Positions 1 through 7,819 of a DNA stretch of 38,195 nucleotides are shown piece by piece. Numbering within the stretch: position 1 is the stretch's first letter; each line of letters begins with the position of its first letter. The notes beneath the pieces were generated by a model. The model had not been told where the DNA came from. It searched no databases and saw only the letters and a list, made by a program, of their open reading frames with translations. The position numbers and the translations under genes were made by a program. The DNA is taken from contig JAHJOG010000286.1 in the NCBI GenBank assembly GCA_018820395.1, positions 1 through 38,195 on the forward strand, read 5' to 3'. The DNA comes from Gammaproteobacteria bacterium. Its GTDB lineage: Bacteria > Pseudomonadota > Gammaproteobacteria > Burkholderiales > Burkholderiaceae_C.

Positions 1-96
1 CACGCTGCGCTCGATGGCTTCGGTGGCAGGGCAGCCGGAGTACGTCGGCGTCAGCACGATCTCGAGGCCATCGGCATCGGTGAGCACCTCGCGCAC
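1..96 (-). repeat. Diverged second copy of an internal paaD segment
   Basis: Bases 1-96 align without gaps to 698-793 inside paaD, with 12 differences by my count (about 87 percent identity) and only two amino-acid changes across about 32 residues. The copy is fused in frame behind the paaE N-terminus. The switch falls at a shared GVREV / IVREV coding stretch, so short homology may have guided the joining. The rest of the copy lies outside the window. Confidence 0.8.
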
Positions 97-369
97 CCCG
101 ATGCGGGGAGCGGCGCCGGCGGGCGCGCAGATCGAGTAGCTGCGCCGGTGCTCCACCCCGTCGACACTGCGCCGCACCGTCAGCGACTGGCCGGCCTCGA
201 AGGCGAAGACCTCGGCGAGGTCCCCCGGCACCTCGAAGGTGATCGCCACGGAGTCCTCGGTCTGCGCGTCCACGCGCGCCACGGTGAGGGCGTGGAACCC
301 GCTGCGCGAGCGCGGCTGGACCGGCTCCTGGGCCGGCTCCTGGGCCAGCTCCTGGGTCGGGACGCCCAC
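1..369 (-). CDS. paaE: PaaE, phenylacetyl-CoA epoxidase reductase subunit, 5' part, joined to a paaD-like segment (runs off window)
   Basis: PaaE passes electrons from NADPH through FAD and a 2Fe-2S centre to the PaaA di-iron centre. Only the N-terminus is visible. The start is GTG at 369-367, one base after the paaD stop, and it is supported by AAGGAG seven bases upstream. An unusual Glu/Pro/Gln-rich stretch built on a short direct repeat (ELAQEPAQEP) precedes the ferredoxin-reductase barrel. The barrel is recognised by FEAGQSLTVRR and the FAD-binding RSYSICAP motif. After GVREV, where a normal PaaE should continue through the FAD domain, the frame runs into about 30 residues matching PaaD (GLEIVLTPTYSGCPATEAI) up to base 1. 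The gene is therefore chimeric here, either through a real rearrangement or an assembly error at the edge. The identity of the first 270 bases as paaE is solid; an intact protein cannot be claimed. Confidence 0.8.
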   Translation of the reverse strand, partial: MGVPTQELAQEPAQEPVQPRSRSGFHALTVARVDAQTEDSVAITFEVPGDLAEVFAFEAGQSLTVRRSVDGVEHRRSYSICAPAGAAPRIGVREVLTDADGLEIVLTPTYSGCPATEAIERSV

Positions 370-370
370 C

Positions 371-910
371 TCAGATCTCCTTCACGTGGTCGAAGGGCTC
401 CAGGCACGCGCCGCAGCGGTAGAGCGCCTTGCACGCGGTGGAGCCGAAGGCCGAGAGCCGCTCGGTGCGCGGGCTGCTGCAGCGCGGGCAGGCCACCGTG
501 TCGGCACGCGGGCGGCCGACGAAGCGGATGGGCACGGCCTGCCCTGCGCCGGCCGGGCCTGCCGGCCCAGGTGGCGCGATGCCGTACTCGAGCAGCTTGC
601 GGCGGCCTTCGTCGCTGATCCAGTCGGTGGTCCAGGCCGGTGCGCGGCGCAGCACCACGCGCGCGGGGCCGAGGCCGGCCGCTTCCATCGCGTCCAGCAC
701 GCTGCGTTCGATGGCTTCGGTGGCGGGGCAGCCGGAATAGGTGGGCGTCAAGACGATCTCGAGGCCTTCGGCATCGTCCAGCACTTCGCGCACGATGCCC
801 AGGTCGCGGATCGACAGGGCCGGCACTTCGGGGTCGAGCACGCCGGACAGCACGTCCCAGGCCGCGTCGACACGGGTCGCGGCGCCGGCGGTCGATGGCA
901 GGCCGGTCAT
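371..910 (-). CDS. paaD: PaaD, 1,2-phenylacetyl-CoA epoxidase assembly subunit
   Basis: This is a 179-residue protein of the PaaD/MIP18 (DUF59) family, needed for maturation of the epoxidase, probably of the Fe-S centre of PaaE. The N-terminal part carries the DUF59 pattern: DPEVPALSIRDLGIVREV followed by TPTYSGCPATE with its conserved cysteine. The C-terminal part holds a zinc-ribbon-like set of cysteines, CPRCSS and then YRCGAC, typical of PaaD. The ATG at 910-908 shares its A with the paaC stop codon (TGATGA), indicating translational coupling. The gene lies between paaC and paaE, the usual order. Confidence 0.95.
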   Translation of the reverse strand: MTGLPSTAGAATRVDAAWDVLSGVLDPEVPALSIRDLGIVREVLDDAEGLEIVLTPTYSGCPATEAIERSVLDAMEAAGLGPARVVLRRAPAWTTDWISDEGRRKLLEYGIAPPGPAGPAGAGQAVPIRFVGRPRADTVACPRCSSPRTERLSAFGSTACKALYRCGACLEPFDHVKEI

Positions 911-1683
911 CACCACACCCCGCCGTGAAAGGAGCGCTGCAGGTGCTGCATTTCCGCCAGCACGTAACCCATGTGCTCGCTGTGCAGGCCGCGCTTGCCG
1001 GTGCTCATGAAGGCCGCCTCCGCGGGCGCAGCGAGGGTGGCTTCCTCGAAGATGGTGTTCATTTCCGAGAGCCAGTCGTCGCGCAAGTCGGCCCAGCGCG
1101 GGCCGAGTCCGCTGGCGCTGGCGGCTTCTTCGACCGCGTCGGACTGGAAGATCTCGGGCACGTAGAGCCACAGCTGCTTGAGCGCCGCTTCCATGCGCTG
1201 CCTGGATTCGGCCGTGCCGTCGCCGAGCCGGACCACCCAGTCGGCGGAATGCTGCTGGTGGTAGCGCGCCTCCTTCACGGCCTTGGCCGCGATGGCGGCG
1301 ACTTCGGCATCGCTGGACGCGGCCAGCCGTTCCCAGAGCAGCTTGAGCAGCGTGGCGACCATGGCGTTGCGCAGCACGCTGAAGGCGAAGTCGCCGCGCG
1401 GCAACTCGACCAGCGTCAGATTGAAGTAGTCGCGCTCGTCGCGCAGAAAAGCCAGCTGGTCTTCGTCGTGCGCCACGCGCTCGAGTTGGCCGGCCCGCGA
1501 GAGCACGGCGCGCGCCTGGCCCACGAGGTCGAGCGCGATGTTGGTCATGGCGATGTCCTCTTCGAGGATGGGCGCGTGGCCGCACCATTCGCCGAGCCGC
1601 TGCGCCAGCACGAGGCAGGTGTCGCCGATGCGCAGCAGATACTGCACCGCCGGGCTGCGGTCGAGTTCGATGGATGCCTGCAT
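910..1683 (-). CDS. paaC: PaaC, phenylacetyl-CoA epoxidase structural subunit
   Basis: PaaC is the catalytically inactive, ferritin-like partner of PaaA in the ring-1,2-phenylacetyl-CoA epoxidase core. The 257-residue all-helical protein shows the family sequences LGEWCGHAPILEEDIAMTN, LVGQAR, DERDYFN and the C-terminal HSEHMGYVLAEMQ. The ATG at 1683 is preceded directly by an in-frame GTG at 1686, so either could be the start; a GAGG lies just upstream in the TGA of paaB. The gene is 7 bases downstream of paaB and overlaps paaD by one base. Confidence 0.95.
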   Translation of the reverse strand: MQASIELDRSPAVQYLLRIGDTCLVLAQRLGEWCGHAPILEEDIAMTNIALDLVGQARAVLSRAGQLERVAHDEDQLAFLRDERDYFNLTLVELPRGDFAFSVLRNAMVATLLKLLWERLAASSDAEVAAIAAKAVKEARYHQQHSADWVVRLGDGTAESRQRMEAALKQLWLYVPEIFQSDAVEEAASASGLGPRWADLRDDWLSEMNTIFEEATLAAPAEAAFMSTGKRGLHSEHMGYVLAEMQHLQRSFHGGVW

Positions 1684-1690
1684 CACAGCC

Positions 1691-1984
1691 TCACATGTGG
1701 TCCACGGACTTGGGCAGTTCGTAGAAGGTGGGATGGCGATAGACCTTGTCTTCGGCCGGATCGAAATACATGCTCTTGTCGCCCGGGTCGCTGGCCACGA
1801 TCTGATCGGAACGCACCACCCACACGCTCACGCCCTCCTGGCGGCGGGTGTAGACGTCGCGGGCCATCTGCAGCGCCAGCGTGCTGTCGGCTGCATGCAG
1901 GCTGCCGCAATGCTTGTGGTCGAGGCCGGCCTTGCTGCGGACGAACACTTCCCACAGGGGCCATTCGTTGGATGTGGTGGTCAT
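1691..1984 (-). CDS. paaB: PaaB, phenylacetyl-CoA epoxidase small subunit
   Basis: A 97-residue protein matching PaaB, a small bridging subunit that stabilises the PaaA/PaaC assembly. Recognisable family segments are [19 protein letters not shown] near the N-terminus, [13 protein letters not shown] in the middle and the terminal [16 protein letters not shown]. The start ATG overlaps the paaA stop as ATGA (1981-1984), so translation is coupled to paaA. Confidence 0.96.
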   Translation of the reverse strand: MTTTSNEWPLWEVFVRSKAGLDHKHCGSLHAADSTLALQMARDVYTRRQEGVSVWVVRSDQIVASDPGDKSMYFDPAEDKVYRHPTFYELPKSVDHM

Positions 1985-2991
1985 GCTGCGTCCCTCACAG
2001 GTTCGTGTTTGCTTGCGTGGGCCATCGCCGCCTCGCGCACCCAGGCGCCGTCGTCCCAGGCCTTGACGCGGGCCGCGAGACGCTCGCGGTTGCAGGGGCC
2101 GTCGCCGGCGATGACGCGCCAGAACTCGCTCCAGTCGATCGGCCCGTGGTCGTGCGCCTGGCGCTCTTCGTTCCATCGGAGCTCGGGGTCGGGCAGCGTG
2201 ACGCCGAGCACCTTCGCCTGGTCGACGGCCGCGTCGATGAACTTCTGGCGCAGCTCGTCGTTGGAGACGCGCTTGATGCCCCAGCGCATCGACTGCGCAC
2301 TGTTGGGCGACTCGTCGTCGGGCGGGCCGAACATCATCACCGAAGGCCACCACCAGCGGTTGACCGCGTCCTGCACCATGGCCTTCTGCGCATCGGTGCC
2401 GTGCTGCATCATGGTCAGGAGCGCCTCGAATCCCTGGCGCTGGTGAAAGCTCTCCTCGCGGCAGATGCGGATCATGGCGCGCGCATACGGGGCGTAGGAG
2501 CAGCGGCAGATCGGCACCTGGTTCATGATCGCCGCGCCGTCGACCAGCCAGCCGATGGCGCCCACGTCGGCCCAGCTGAGCGTCGGGTAGTTGAAGATCG
2601 AGCTGTACTTGGCACGGCCGCTGTGCAGCGCGTCGAGCATCTGGTCGCGGCTGGTGCCGAGCGTTTCGCCGGCGGCGTAAAGGTACAGGCCGTGGCCGGC
2701 CTCGTCCTGCACCTTGGCCAACAGGATGGCCTTGCGCTTGAGCGTCGGCGCGCGGCTGATCCAGTTGCCCTCGGGCAGCATGCCGACGATTTCCGAATGC
2801 GCGTGCTGGCTGATCTGCCGCACCAGCGTCTTGCGGTAGTGCTCGGGCATCCAGTCCTTGGCTTCGATGAAGTTGCCGGCGTCGATCTGCGCGTCGAAGC
2901 GCTCCTCGAGCTGCATCTCTTCGGCGGACCGCACGTTCTTGCGGCCGTCTCCGGCTTCCTTGCCCATGGTGTCCATGGCTTGCGTGTACAT
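1981..2991 (-). CDS. paaA: PaaA, phenylacetyl-CoA epoxidase catalytic di-iron subunit
   Basis: PaaA is the oxygenase subunit that converts phenylacetyl-CoA to the ring-1,2-epoxide. The 336-residue protein has the ferritin-fold di-iron ligand motifs: [11 protein letters not shown] (about residues 91-101) and [15 protein letters not shown] (about 176-190). The downstream [19 protein letters not shown] block is highly characteristic of PaaA. The ATG at 2991 has a strong AAGGAG seven bases upstream, which fixes the start. It is the first of the five epoxidase genes and follows paaK with a 14-base gap. Confidence 0.97.
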   Translation of the reverse strand: MYTQAMDTMGKEAGDGRKNVRSAEEMQLEERFDAQIDAGNFIEAKDWMPEHYRKTLVRQISQHAHSEIVGMLPEGNWISRAPTLKRKAILLAKVQDEAGHGLYLYAAGETLGTSRDQMLDALHSGRAKYSSIFNYPTLSWADVGAIGWLVDGAAIMNQVPICRCSYAPYARAMIRICREESFHQRQGFEALLTMMQHGTDAQKAMVQDAVNRWWWPSVMMFGPPDDESPNSAQSMRWGIKRVSNDELRQKFIDAAVDQAKVLGVTLPDPELRWNEERQAHDHGPIDWSEFWRVIAGDGPCNRERLAARVKAWDDGAWVREAAMAHASKHEPVRDAA

Positions 2992-3005
2992 GGCGTTCTC
3001 CTTGG

Positions 3006-4322
3006 CTACTTGCTTCGTTGGTCGACCACGCGCCGGGCCTTGCCGGTGAGCGTGCGTTCGATGGATTCGGGCGGCTTGACGAGCACGCGGGTCGAGATGC
3101 CGACCAGCGTCTTGATACGTTGCTGCACCCATTGCGCGATCTCCTCGCGCTCGCTGTCGGCGATGCCGGTGGACAGGGCCTGGATCTCGCAGTCGATCTC
3201 GACGGAGTCCAGATGCCCTTCGCGGCCGACGCGGATCTGGTACTGGCCCGACAGCTTGTCGTGGGCGAGCACGATCTCTTCGATCTGCGTGGGAAACACG
3301 TTGACGCCGCGGATGATCAGCATGTCGTCGCTGCGCCCGACGATCTTTCCCATGCGGCGGAAGCTGCGCGAGGTGGGCGGCAAGAGCCGCGTGAGGTCGC
3401 GGGTACGGTAGCGGATGATCGGCAACGCCTCCTTGGTGAGCGAGGTGAACACGAGTTCGCCCTCTTCGCCATCGGGCAGCACTTCGCCGGTCTCGGGATG
3501 GATGATCTCGGGGTAGAAGTGGTCTTCCCAGACCACCGGGCCGTCCTTGCTTTCGATGCACTCGCTGGCGACGCCGGGGCCCATCACTTCGGAAAGCCCG
3601 TAGATGTCGACCGCGTCCATGCCGGCCTTGCTCTCGATCTCGCGGCGCATCGCTTCGGTCCAGGGCTCGGCGCCGAAGATGCCGACCTTGAGCGACGATT
3701 CGCGCGGATCGAGCCCCTGGCGCAGGAACTGCTCGATGATCACCTGCATGTAGCTCGGCGTGACCATGATCAGGTCGGGCTTCAGGTCCTGGATGAGCTG
3801 GACCTGCTTCTCGGTCTGGCCGCCGGACATCGGAATGACGGTGCAGCCGGCGCGCTCTGCACCGTAGTGGGCCCCGAGCCCGCCGGTGAACAGCCCATAG
3901 CCGTACGCGACGTGAACGATGTCGCCGGGGCGCCCGCCGGCGGCACGGATCGATCGGGCCACGAGGTCGGCCCAGGTGTCGATGTCCTTCAGCGTGTAGC
4001 CCACCACGGTCGGCTTGCCGGTGGTGCCCGACGATGCGTGGATGCGGGCCACCTGCTCGCGCGGCACGGCGAACATGCCGAACGGGTAGTTGTCGCGCAG
4101 GTCCTTCTTGACCGTGAACGGAAACTTGGCGAGATCGGCCAGCGTCTTCAGGTCGTCGGGGTGGACGCCCTGGGCCTCGAAGGACTGCCGGTAGTGCGGC
4201 ACGTTGTCGTAGGCGCGCCGGAGCGTCGCGCGCAGGCGCTGCACCTGGAGTGCAGTGATCTCGTCGCGGCTGGCTTGCTCGATGGGTTCGAGATCGCCGG
4301 GGGCCGGGCTGCGAACGGGCAT
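3006..4322 (-). CDS. paaK: PaaK, phenylacetate-CoA ligase (AMP-forming)
   Basis: PaaK activates phenylacetate to phenylacetyl-CoA, the first step of the pathway. The 438-residue protein is of normal family length. The adenylate-forming P-loop SSGTTGKPT is at about residues 97-105, [10 protein letters not shown] near 245 and the C-terminal hinge region [16 protein letters not shown] near 330. Start ATG 4322 is preceded by AGAGGAG at good spacing. Its position between the thioesterase paaI and the epoxidase genes fits a single transcript in which the CoA ester is made and used. Confidence 0.96.
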   Translation of the reverse strand: MPVRSPAPGDLEPIEQASRDEITALQVQRLRATLRRAYDNVPHYRQSFEAQGVHPDDLKTLADLAKFPFTVKKDLRDNYPFGMFAVPREQVARIHASSGTTGKPTVVGYTLKDIDTWADLVARSIRAAGGRPGDIVHVAYGYGLFTGGLGAHYGAERAGCTVIPMSGGQTEKQVQLIQDLKPDLIMVTPSYMQVIIEQFLRQGLDPRESSLKVGIFGAEPWTEAMRREIESKAGMDAVDIYGLSEVMGPGVASECIESKDGPVVWEDHFYPEIIHPETGEVLPDGEEGELVFTSLTKEALPIIRYRTRDLTRLLPPTSRSFRRMGKIVGRSDDMLIIRGVNVFPTQIEEIVLAHDKLSGQYQIRVGREGHLDSVEIDCEIQALSTGIADSEREEIAQWVQQRIKTLVGISTRVLVKPPESIERTLTGKARRVVDQRSK

Positions 4323-4357
4323 GAAGGTCTCCTCTGGAAGATGAATGGCAGCGTTGA

Positions 4358-4804
4358 TCAGGTGGGCTGTGGGGCGGTGACCGATTTGCCCTTGAGCGTG
4401 TAGGAGCGCCCGCGGAACACCGCAAGGCGCTCGCCGCGCTGGTTCTGGACTTCGATGTCGTACACGCCGGTGCGGCCGCTCTTGGACACCTCGATCGCGA
4501 CCGCGCGCAGCCGGTCGCCCAGTCGGCCCGGCGCCAGAAAGTCGATGCCGAAGCCCGAAGCCACGGTCACTTCGTCGTACGAATTGCAGGCGTAGGCGAA
4601 GGCGGTGTCGGCCAGCGTGGAGATCAGGCCGCCGTGGCAGATGTCGTGGCCGTTGAGCATGTCCTCGCGGACGGTCATGGCGAGTTCGGCGCGGCCCGGG
4701 CCCACCGCTTCGATCTCGATGCCGAGGCCGCGCGCCGCGCGGTCGTTGGCGAACATCGCGTCGCGCACGCGCTCGGCGGTGGTCTGTGCGGCAGATGGCG
4801 TCAT
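4358..4804 (-). CDS. paaI: PaaI, hydroxyphenylacetyl-CoA thioesterase (hotdog fold)
   Basis: A 148-residue hotdog thioesterase. PaaI hydrolyses stalled ring-hydroxylated phenylacetyl-CoA derivatives and so frees CoA. The hotdog helix signature [19 protein letters not shown] lies at about residues 52-70, with the putative catalytic aspartate at 66. The C-terminal strands ([19 protein letters not shown]) are also family-typical. It sits 12 bases after paaG and 35 bases before paaK on the same strand. Confidence 0.95.
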   Translation of the reverse strand: MTPSAAQTTAERVRDAMFANDRAARGLGIEIEAVGPGRAELAMTVREDMLNGHDICHGGLISTLADTAFAYACNSYDEVTVASGFGIDFLAPGRLGDRLRAVAIEVSKSGRTGVYDIEVQNQRGERLAVFRGRSYTLKGKSVTAPQPT

Positions 4805-4816
4805 CGGGACCGGCCT

Positions 4817-5620
4817 TCAGCGCTCGGTGAACCGCGGTGCGCGCTTGGCGCGGAAGGCCTCGACGCCTTCACGGTAGTCCTGCGCGGCACCGAGCGTGGT
4901 CTGCAGCCGGGCCTCGAGCGCGAGTGCGGCAGGCAGATCGAGTTGCTGCGCCTCGGCCAGGGCCTGCCGGGTCGCCACCAGCGCCCGAAGCGGCATCGCG
5001 GCCAGGCGCGCTGCCAGTGATTCGACGGTGGACGCGAGCTCGGCGTCGTCCACGCACTTCCAGATGAGCCCGATGCGCTCGGCCTCTTCGGCCGGCAACT
5101 TGTCGCCGAGCATGGCGAGACCCATGGCGCGCGCGTGGCCGACCAGCCGCGGGAGCAACCAGGTGCCACCCGTGTCGGGGACCAAGCCGATCTTGGAAAA
5201 GGCCTGGATGAAGCTGCCCGACCGCCCGGCCACCACCATGTCGCAGCACAGGGCCAGGTTGGCACCCGCCCCGGCGGCGACGCCGTGGACCACGGCAATC
5301 ACCGGCACGGGCATGGAGCGCACGCGCGCCACCAGGGGCACGTAGAGCGAGTTGATGAGGTGGCCGAGATCCTTGGGTGGCTTGTCGGGCGACAGCTCGG
5401 GTGCGGCCATCGGGTCGGAAAGGTCCTGGCCGGCGCAGAAGGCCCGGCCCTCGCCGCCCAGGACGACGCAGCGCACCGATGGATCTGCCGCGGCATCTTC
5501 GAGCGCGGCCATGAGATCGGCGTGCATCTGCGAAGTGAAGCTGTTCAATGCTTCCGGGCGGTTGAGCCGGATCGTGCGCACGGCGCCGGCGCTGGAAATA
5601 CGGACGAGGGTTTCGCTCAT
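4817..5620 (-). CDS. paaG: PaaG, 1,2-epoxyphenylacetyl-CoA isomerase
   Basis: A crotonase-family enzyme of 267 residues. PaaG isomerises the ring epoxide to the seven-membered oxepin-CoA. The crotonase signatures FCAGQDLSD (about 61-69) and HGVAAGAGANLAL (about 112-124, oxyanion hole) are present, followed by KIGLVPDTGGTWLLPRLVG. It is the first paa structural gene after the operator/promoter at 5692-5713. The ATG at 5620 fits the N-terminal family alignment, but the bases just before it are pyrimidine-rich and I see no Shine-Dalgarno, which is odd for the lead gene of an operon. An enoyl-CoA hydratase role (PaaF) is less likely because of the DTGGTW motif. Confidence 0.9.
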   Translation of the reverse strand: MSETLVRISSAGAVRTIRLNRPEALNSFTSQMHADLMAALEDAAADPSVRCVVLGGEGRAFCAGQDLSDPMAAPELSPDKPPKDLGHLINSLYVPLVARVRSMPVPVIAVVHGVAAGAGANLALCCDMVVAGRSGSFIQAFSKIGLVPDTGGTWLLPRLVGHARAMGLAMLGDKLPAEEAERIGLIWKCVDDAELASTVESLAARLAAMPLRALVATRQALAEAQQLDLPAALALEARLQTTLGAAQDYREGVEAFRAKRAPRFTER

Positions 5621-5691
5621 GGTGGATGAAGAAGGTGGATCGAATGAACAGGGTTGCCTGGCCTGACCCGAACCCGCTCTTTGATTAATTG

Positions 5692-5705
5692 ACCGACCGT
5701 TCGGT
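5692..5705. promoter_or_regulatory. TetR/PaaR-type operator
   Basis: ACCGACCGTTCGGT has perfect ACCGA/TCGGT arms around a four-base centre, the layout of a TetR-family operator. It lies two bases downstream of the minus-strand -10 box of the paaG promoter, so a bound repressor would cover the transcription start. The tetR gene immediately upstream on the same strand is the obvious partner. In other bacteria PaaR-type repressors are released by phenylacetyl-CoA; that ligand is inferred here. Confidence 0.7.
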
Positions 5706-5707
5706 AG

Positions 5708-5713
5708 ATTATA
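5708..5713 (-). promoter_or_regulatory. -10 element of the paaG promoter
   Basis: On the minus strand the sequence reads TATAAT, a perfect sigma-70 -10 hexamer, followed two bases later by the TetR operator. No clear TTGACA is seen 16-18 bases upstream, so the -35 is weak. The predicted transcript would have a leader of roughly 80 bases before the paaG ATG. Confidence 0.6.
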
Positions 5714-5843
5714 AGCAGTGGCCCGAGGAAGGTGGGTACTCTCATCGTAGGTACTAACCCGTCTCGGGCACAAGCGTGACAACACCCGTCACGATGCACG
5801 AGGCGGCGCGCCGCGCCAACGTCGCTCGCGTCAGCGGTGCCGG

Positions 5844-6485
5844 TCAGCCGGGACGCTGCGTCCGTTTCTTCGCGGCGAGCGCGTCCGGCATCGACACCGC
5901 CTGGACGCCGCCGAAGAACAGGTCCGCCACCATCACGCCGATGGCCTCGTGGTCGAGTTCGCGGTCGGGCTTCAGCCAGGTGAACATCCAGTTGATCATG
6001 CCGAAAAGCAGCATCGCCATGGGCTTGCCCAGCGCGCTCTGCGTCGAATCGCCGCGCGCCTCGGCGATGGACCGCGCGAAAGCGGCGACCACGCGCCGCT
6101 CGACGCCCAGGATGCGGGCCTGATCGTCGGCGCGCAGGAAGCGAACGTCTTCGGTCAGCACGCGTTGCGCGTTCTGCGCGATCGCGTACTCCGCCACGAA
6201 GCGGCGGATGAGTTCGCGCAGCCGCGCTTCGGGCGCCGCATGCTCGCTCAGCACTTCGTCGACCACGGCCTCGAGCCGCAGCACATGCTCTTCGGCGATG
6301 CGCACCGCGAGATCGTGCTTGTCGCGCACATAGTGGTAGAGGGTGGCTTTCGAGACGCCGCAAGCCGCGGCGACTTCGTTCATCGAGGTGCCGGCATAGC
6401 CGCGCTGCGCGAAGAGCTGCGCCGCTTTGGAAAGAATCATTTCCCGCTGGCCGTCGTAGCCGGCAGGGTCACGCACGCGAGCCAT
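5844..6485 (-). CDS. paaR: TetR-family regulator, PaaR-like repressor of the paa operon
   Basis: The 213-residue protein has a TetR N-terminal helix-turn-helix (about residues 33-59, TSMNEVAAACGVSKATLYHY, then DKHDL) and an all-helical C-terminal ligand domain. It lies directly upstream of, and co-oriented with, the paa operon, with a 223-base gap containing a TetR-type operator over the paaG promoter. The role as phenylacetyl-CoA-responsive repressor is inference from position and family. AGG of AAAAGGCCCTGACGA precedes the ATG. No second operator copy was seen upstream of its own start. The symbol is assigned by context. Confidence 0.85.
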   Translation of the reverse strand: MARVRDPAGYDGQREMILSKAAQLFAQRGYAGTSMNEVAAACGVSKATLYHYVRDKHDLAVRIAEEHVLRLEAVVDEVLSEHAAPEARLRELIRRFVAEYAIAQNAQRVLTEDVRFLRADDQARILGVERRVVAAFARSIAEARGDSTQSALGKPMAMLLFGMINWMFTWLKPDRELDHEAIGVMVADLFFGGVQAVSMPDALAAKKRTQRPG

Positions 6486-6617
6486 TCGTCAGGGCCTTTT
6501 CATGAGGGGATCGAAGCTCTGCACCGTCTGCAGGGAATCTGCAGGGAGAAATGGAATGATGGCACGGCGCGCTTGCTGCACTGCCGGGAGCGTCGGCGTC
6601 GCCTGGGCGGCGGGCCT

Positions 6618-6634
6618 GCCCCGAGCCTCGGGGC
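6618..6634 (-). terminator. Possible hairpin after the esterase gene
   Basis: GCCCCGA and TCGGGGC form a 7-bp stem around a three-base loop, 11 bases past the esterase stop on the minus strand. No T-run follows, so it is a weak terminator candidate or a 3'-end stabilising hairpin. Confidence 0.35.
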
Positions 6635-6645
6635 GTCTTCGCCTT

Positions 6646-7710
6646 TCAGGCCGCCGCCGTTGCCGACGCGCCGAACTGCCGCGAAACGAAGGCCCAGATG
6701 AGCCGCGACGCATCGGGGCCGGTCGGTTCGCCGAAAGGCAGCGCGGCCGTGCCGCCGCTCCAGGCATGGCCGAGCCCGCCGATCTCGCACAGGGTGACCA
6801 ACGTCCGTCCCTTGCTCTTGTAGTCGGTGATGCGCATCGGCAGCCGCTTGCCGCGCTGCACCTGTCGCGCAGGCGCCGGCGTCGCGCCCGTGGCATGGGC
6901 CCAGACTTCCGCGGTGCTGGCGGCATTGCGGGCGGACACCACCGAATCGGCGTCGCCGTGCAGCACCAGCATCGGCGGCAGCACGGCAAAGACGGCGGCA
7001 GCACCCATGGCCTTGCCGACGGCCGTGGCCGGCATCGGCGGCACATGCCGCCCCTGCATGGCGCCCAGCGCCGTGGCCGGCGACTTCGCAGCGCCCGGCG
7101 CGACGCCGGAGTGCATGGCGATCGCCCGGAAGCGCACCGGATGTCGGGTGGCCAAAAGCGCCGCCATGCTGGCGCCGGCAGACAGGCCGGCGATCGCGAT
7201 GCGGTCGCGGTCCACCGGATAGAGGCGGCAGGCCTGGTCGATCGCGGCCATCAGCGTGGCTGCTTCGGCATCGGCCTTGCCCGAGCGTCGGTCGAACCAG
7301 TTCCAGCAGCCCTGCGCGTTGTGAAGCCGATCCTGCTCCGGGTAGAGCACCAGAAAGCGTTCGCGTGCGGCGAGCCGGTTCATGCGCGTGCTGAGCGCGA
7401 AGTCGCGCCCGGTCTGGCCGCAGCCGTGCAGCATGACCAGCAACGGGAGTCGCTCGCCGAGCGCAACGCCGGGTGGGCGGTACAGGTGGTAGCCGCGCGC
7501 GCCGCCGGGCCCCATCGCCATGCCCGTCAGCCAGTCGCCCGGCCCGCGGGGCGGCTTCAGTTGGGCGGCCGCGGCGCGCGTGGCCTTCGCGACCACGCGG
7601 CGGCTGTTGCGCACCGTGGCCTGGGTCAGCGCCTTCATGCTGCGCTGGTAGGCACGCGCCAGCGCGCCCGCGGCGGAGGAGGAAGAGCTTCGACGGCGCA
7701 TGGTCGCCAT
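6646..7710 (-). CDS. PHB-depolymerase-family esterase (alpha/beta hydrolase)
   Basis: A 354-residue member of the Esterase_PHB family (LpqC-like). The oxyanion region LVMLHGCGQTGRDFA is at about 91-105, the nucleophile elbow GLSAGASMA at 175-183 (Ser177), an Asp candidate in LHGDADSVV and the catalytic His in GLGHAWSGG. Start ATG 7710 has GGAG eight bases upstream; the in-frame ATG at 7737 lacks such a site. The N-terminus is Arg/Ser-rich and not a clear signal peptide, so the enzyme may be intracellular. Substrate could be polyhydroxybutyrate, a feruloyl/acetyl ester or another short ester; the sequence does not decide. It is not obviously part of the paa operon. Confidence 0.85.
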   Translation of the reverse strand: MATMRRRSSSSSAAGALARAYQRSMKALTQATVRNSRRVVAKATRAAAAQLKPPRGPGDWLTGMAMGPGGARGYHLYRPPGVALGERLPLLVMLHGCGQTGRDFALSTRMNRLAARERFLVLYPEQDRLHNAQGCWNWFDRRSGKADAEAATLMAAIDQACRLYPVDRDRIAIAGLSAGASMAALLATRHPVRFRAIAMHSGVAPGAAKSPATALGAMQGRHVPPMPATAVGKAMGAAAVFAVLPPMLVLHGDADSVVSARNAASTAEVWAHATGATPAPARQVQRGKRLPMRITDYKSKGRTLVTLCEIGGLGHAWSGGTAALPFGEPTGPDASRLIWAFVSRQFGASATAAA

Positions 7711-7753
7711 GATGCACTCCAAAAGAGCGTCCGGCATGCTGCCGGGTTGGACA

Positions 7754-7776
7754 GTCCGCGTGCGCGTGGCGCGGAC
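7754..7776. terminator. Hairpin between ppk2 and the esterase gene
   Basis: GTCCGCG and CGCGGAC form a 7-bp perfect stem with a 9-base loop, 44 bases past the PPK2 stop on the minus strand. There is no following T-run, so it is only a possible terminator or pause hairpin. Confidence 0.3.
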
Positions 7777-7819
7777 GGGGGGAATTCCGGCTGCGATTCA
7801 GCAGCGCGTCAGCACTGCA

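Noticed and set aside
371..1588. A single 405-codon frame joining the paaC antisense region and paaD
   Set aside because: Only its last 179 codons are PaaD. The upstream part is out of frame with PaaC and Arg-rich; the real start is ATG 910.
640..3411. A 923-codon plus-strand frame across the paa genes
   Set aside because: It is antisense to well-identified paaA-paaD genes, and its composition is typical of a high-GC shadow.
1981..4425. An 814-codon frame spanning paaK and paaA
   Set aside because: The first two-thirds is a shadow of paaK in another frame; PaaA starts at 2991 with a strong ribosome site.
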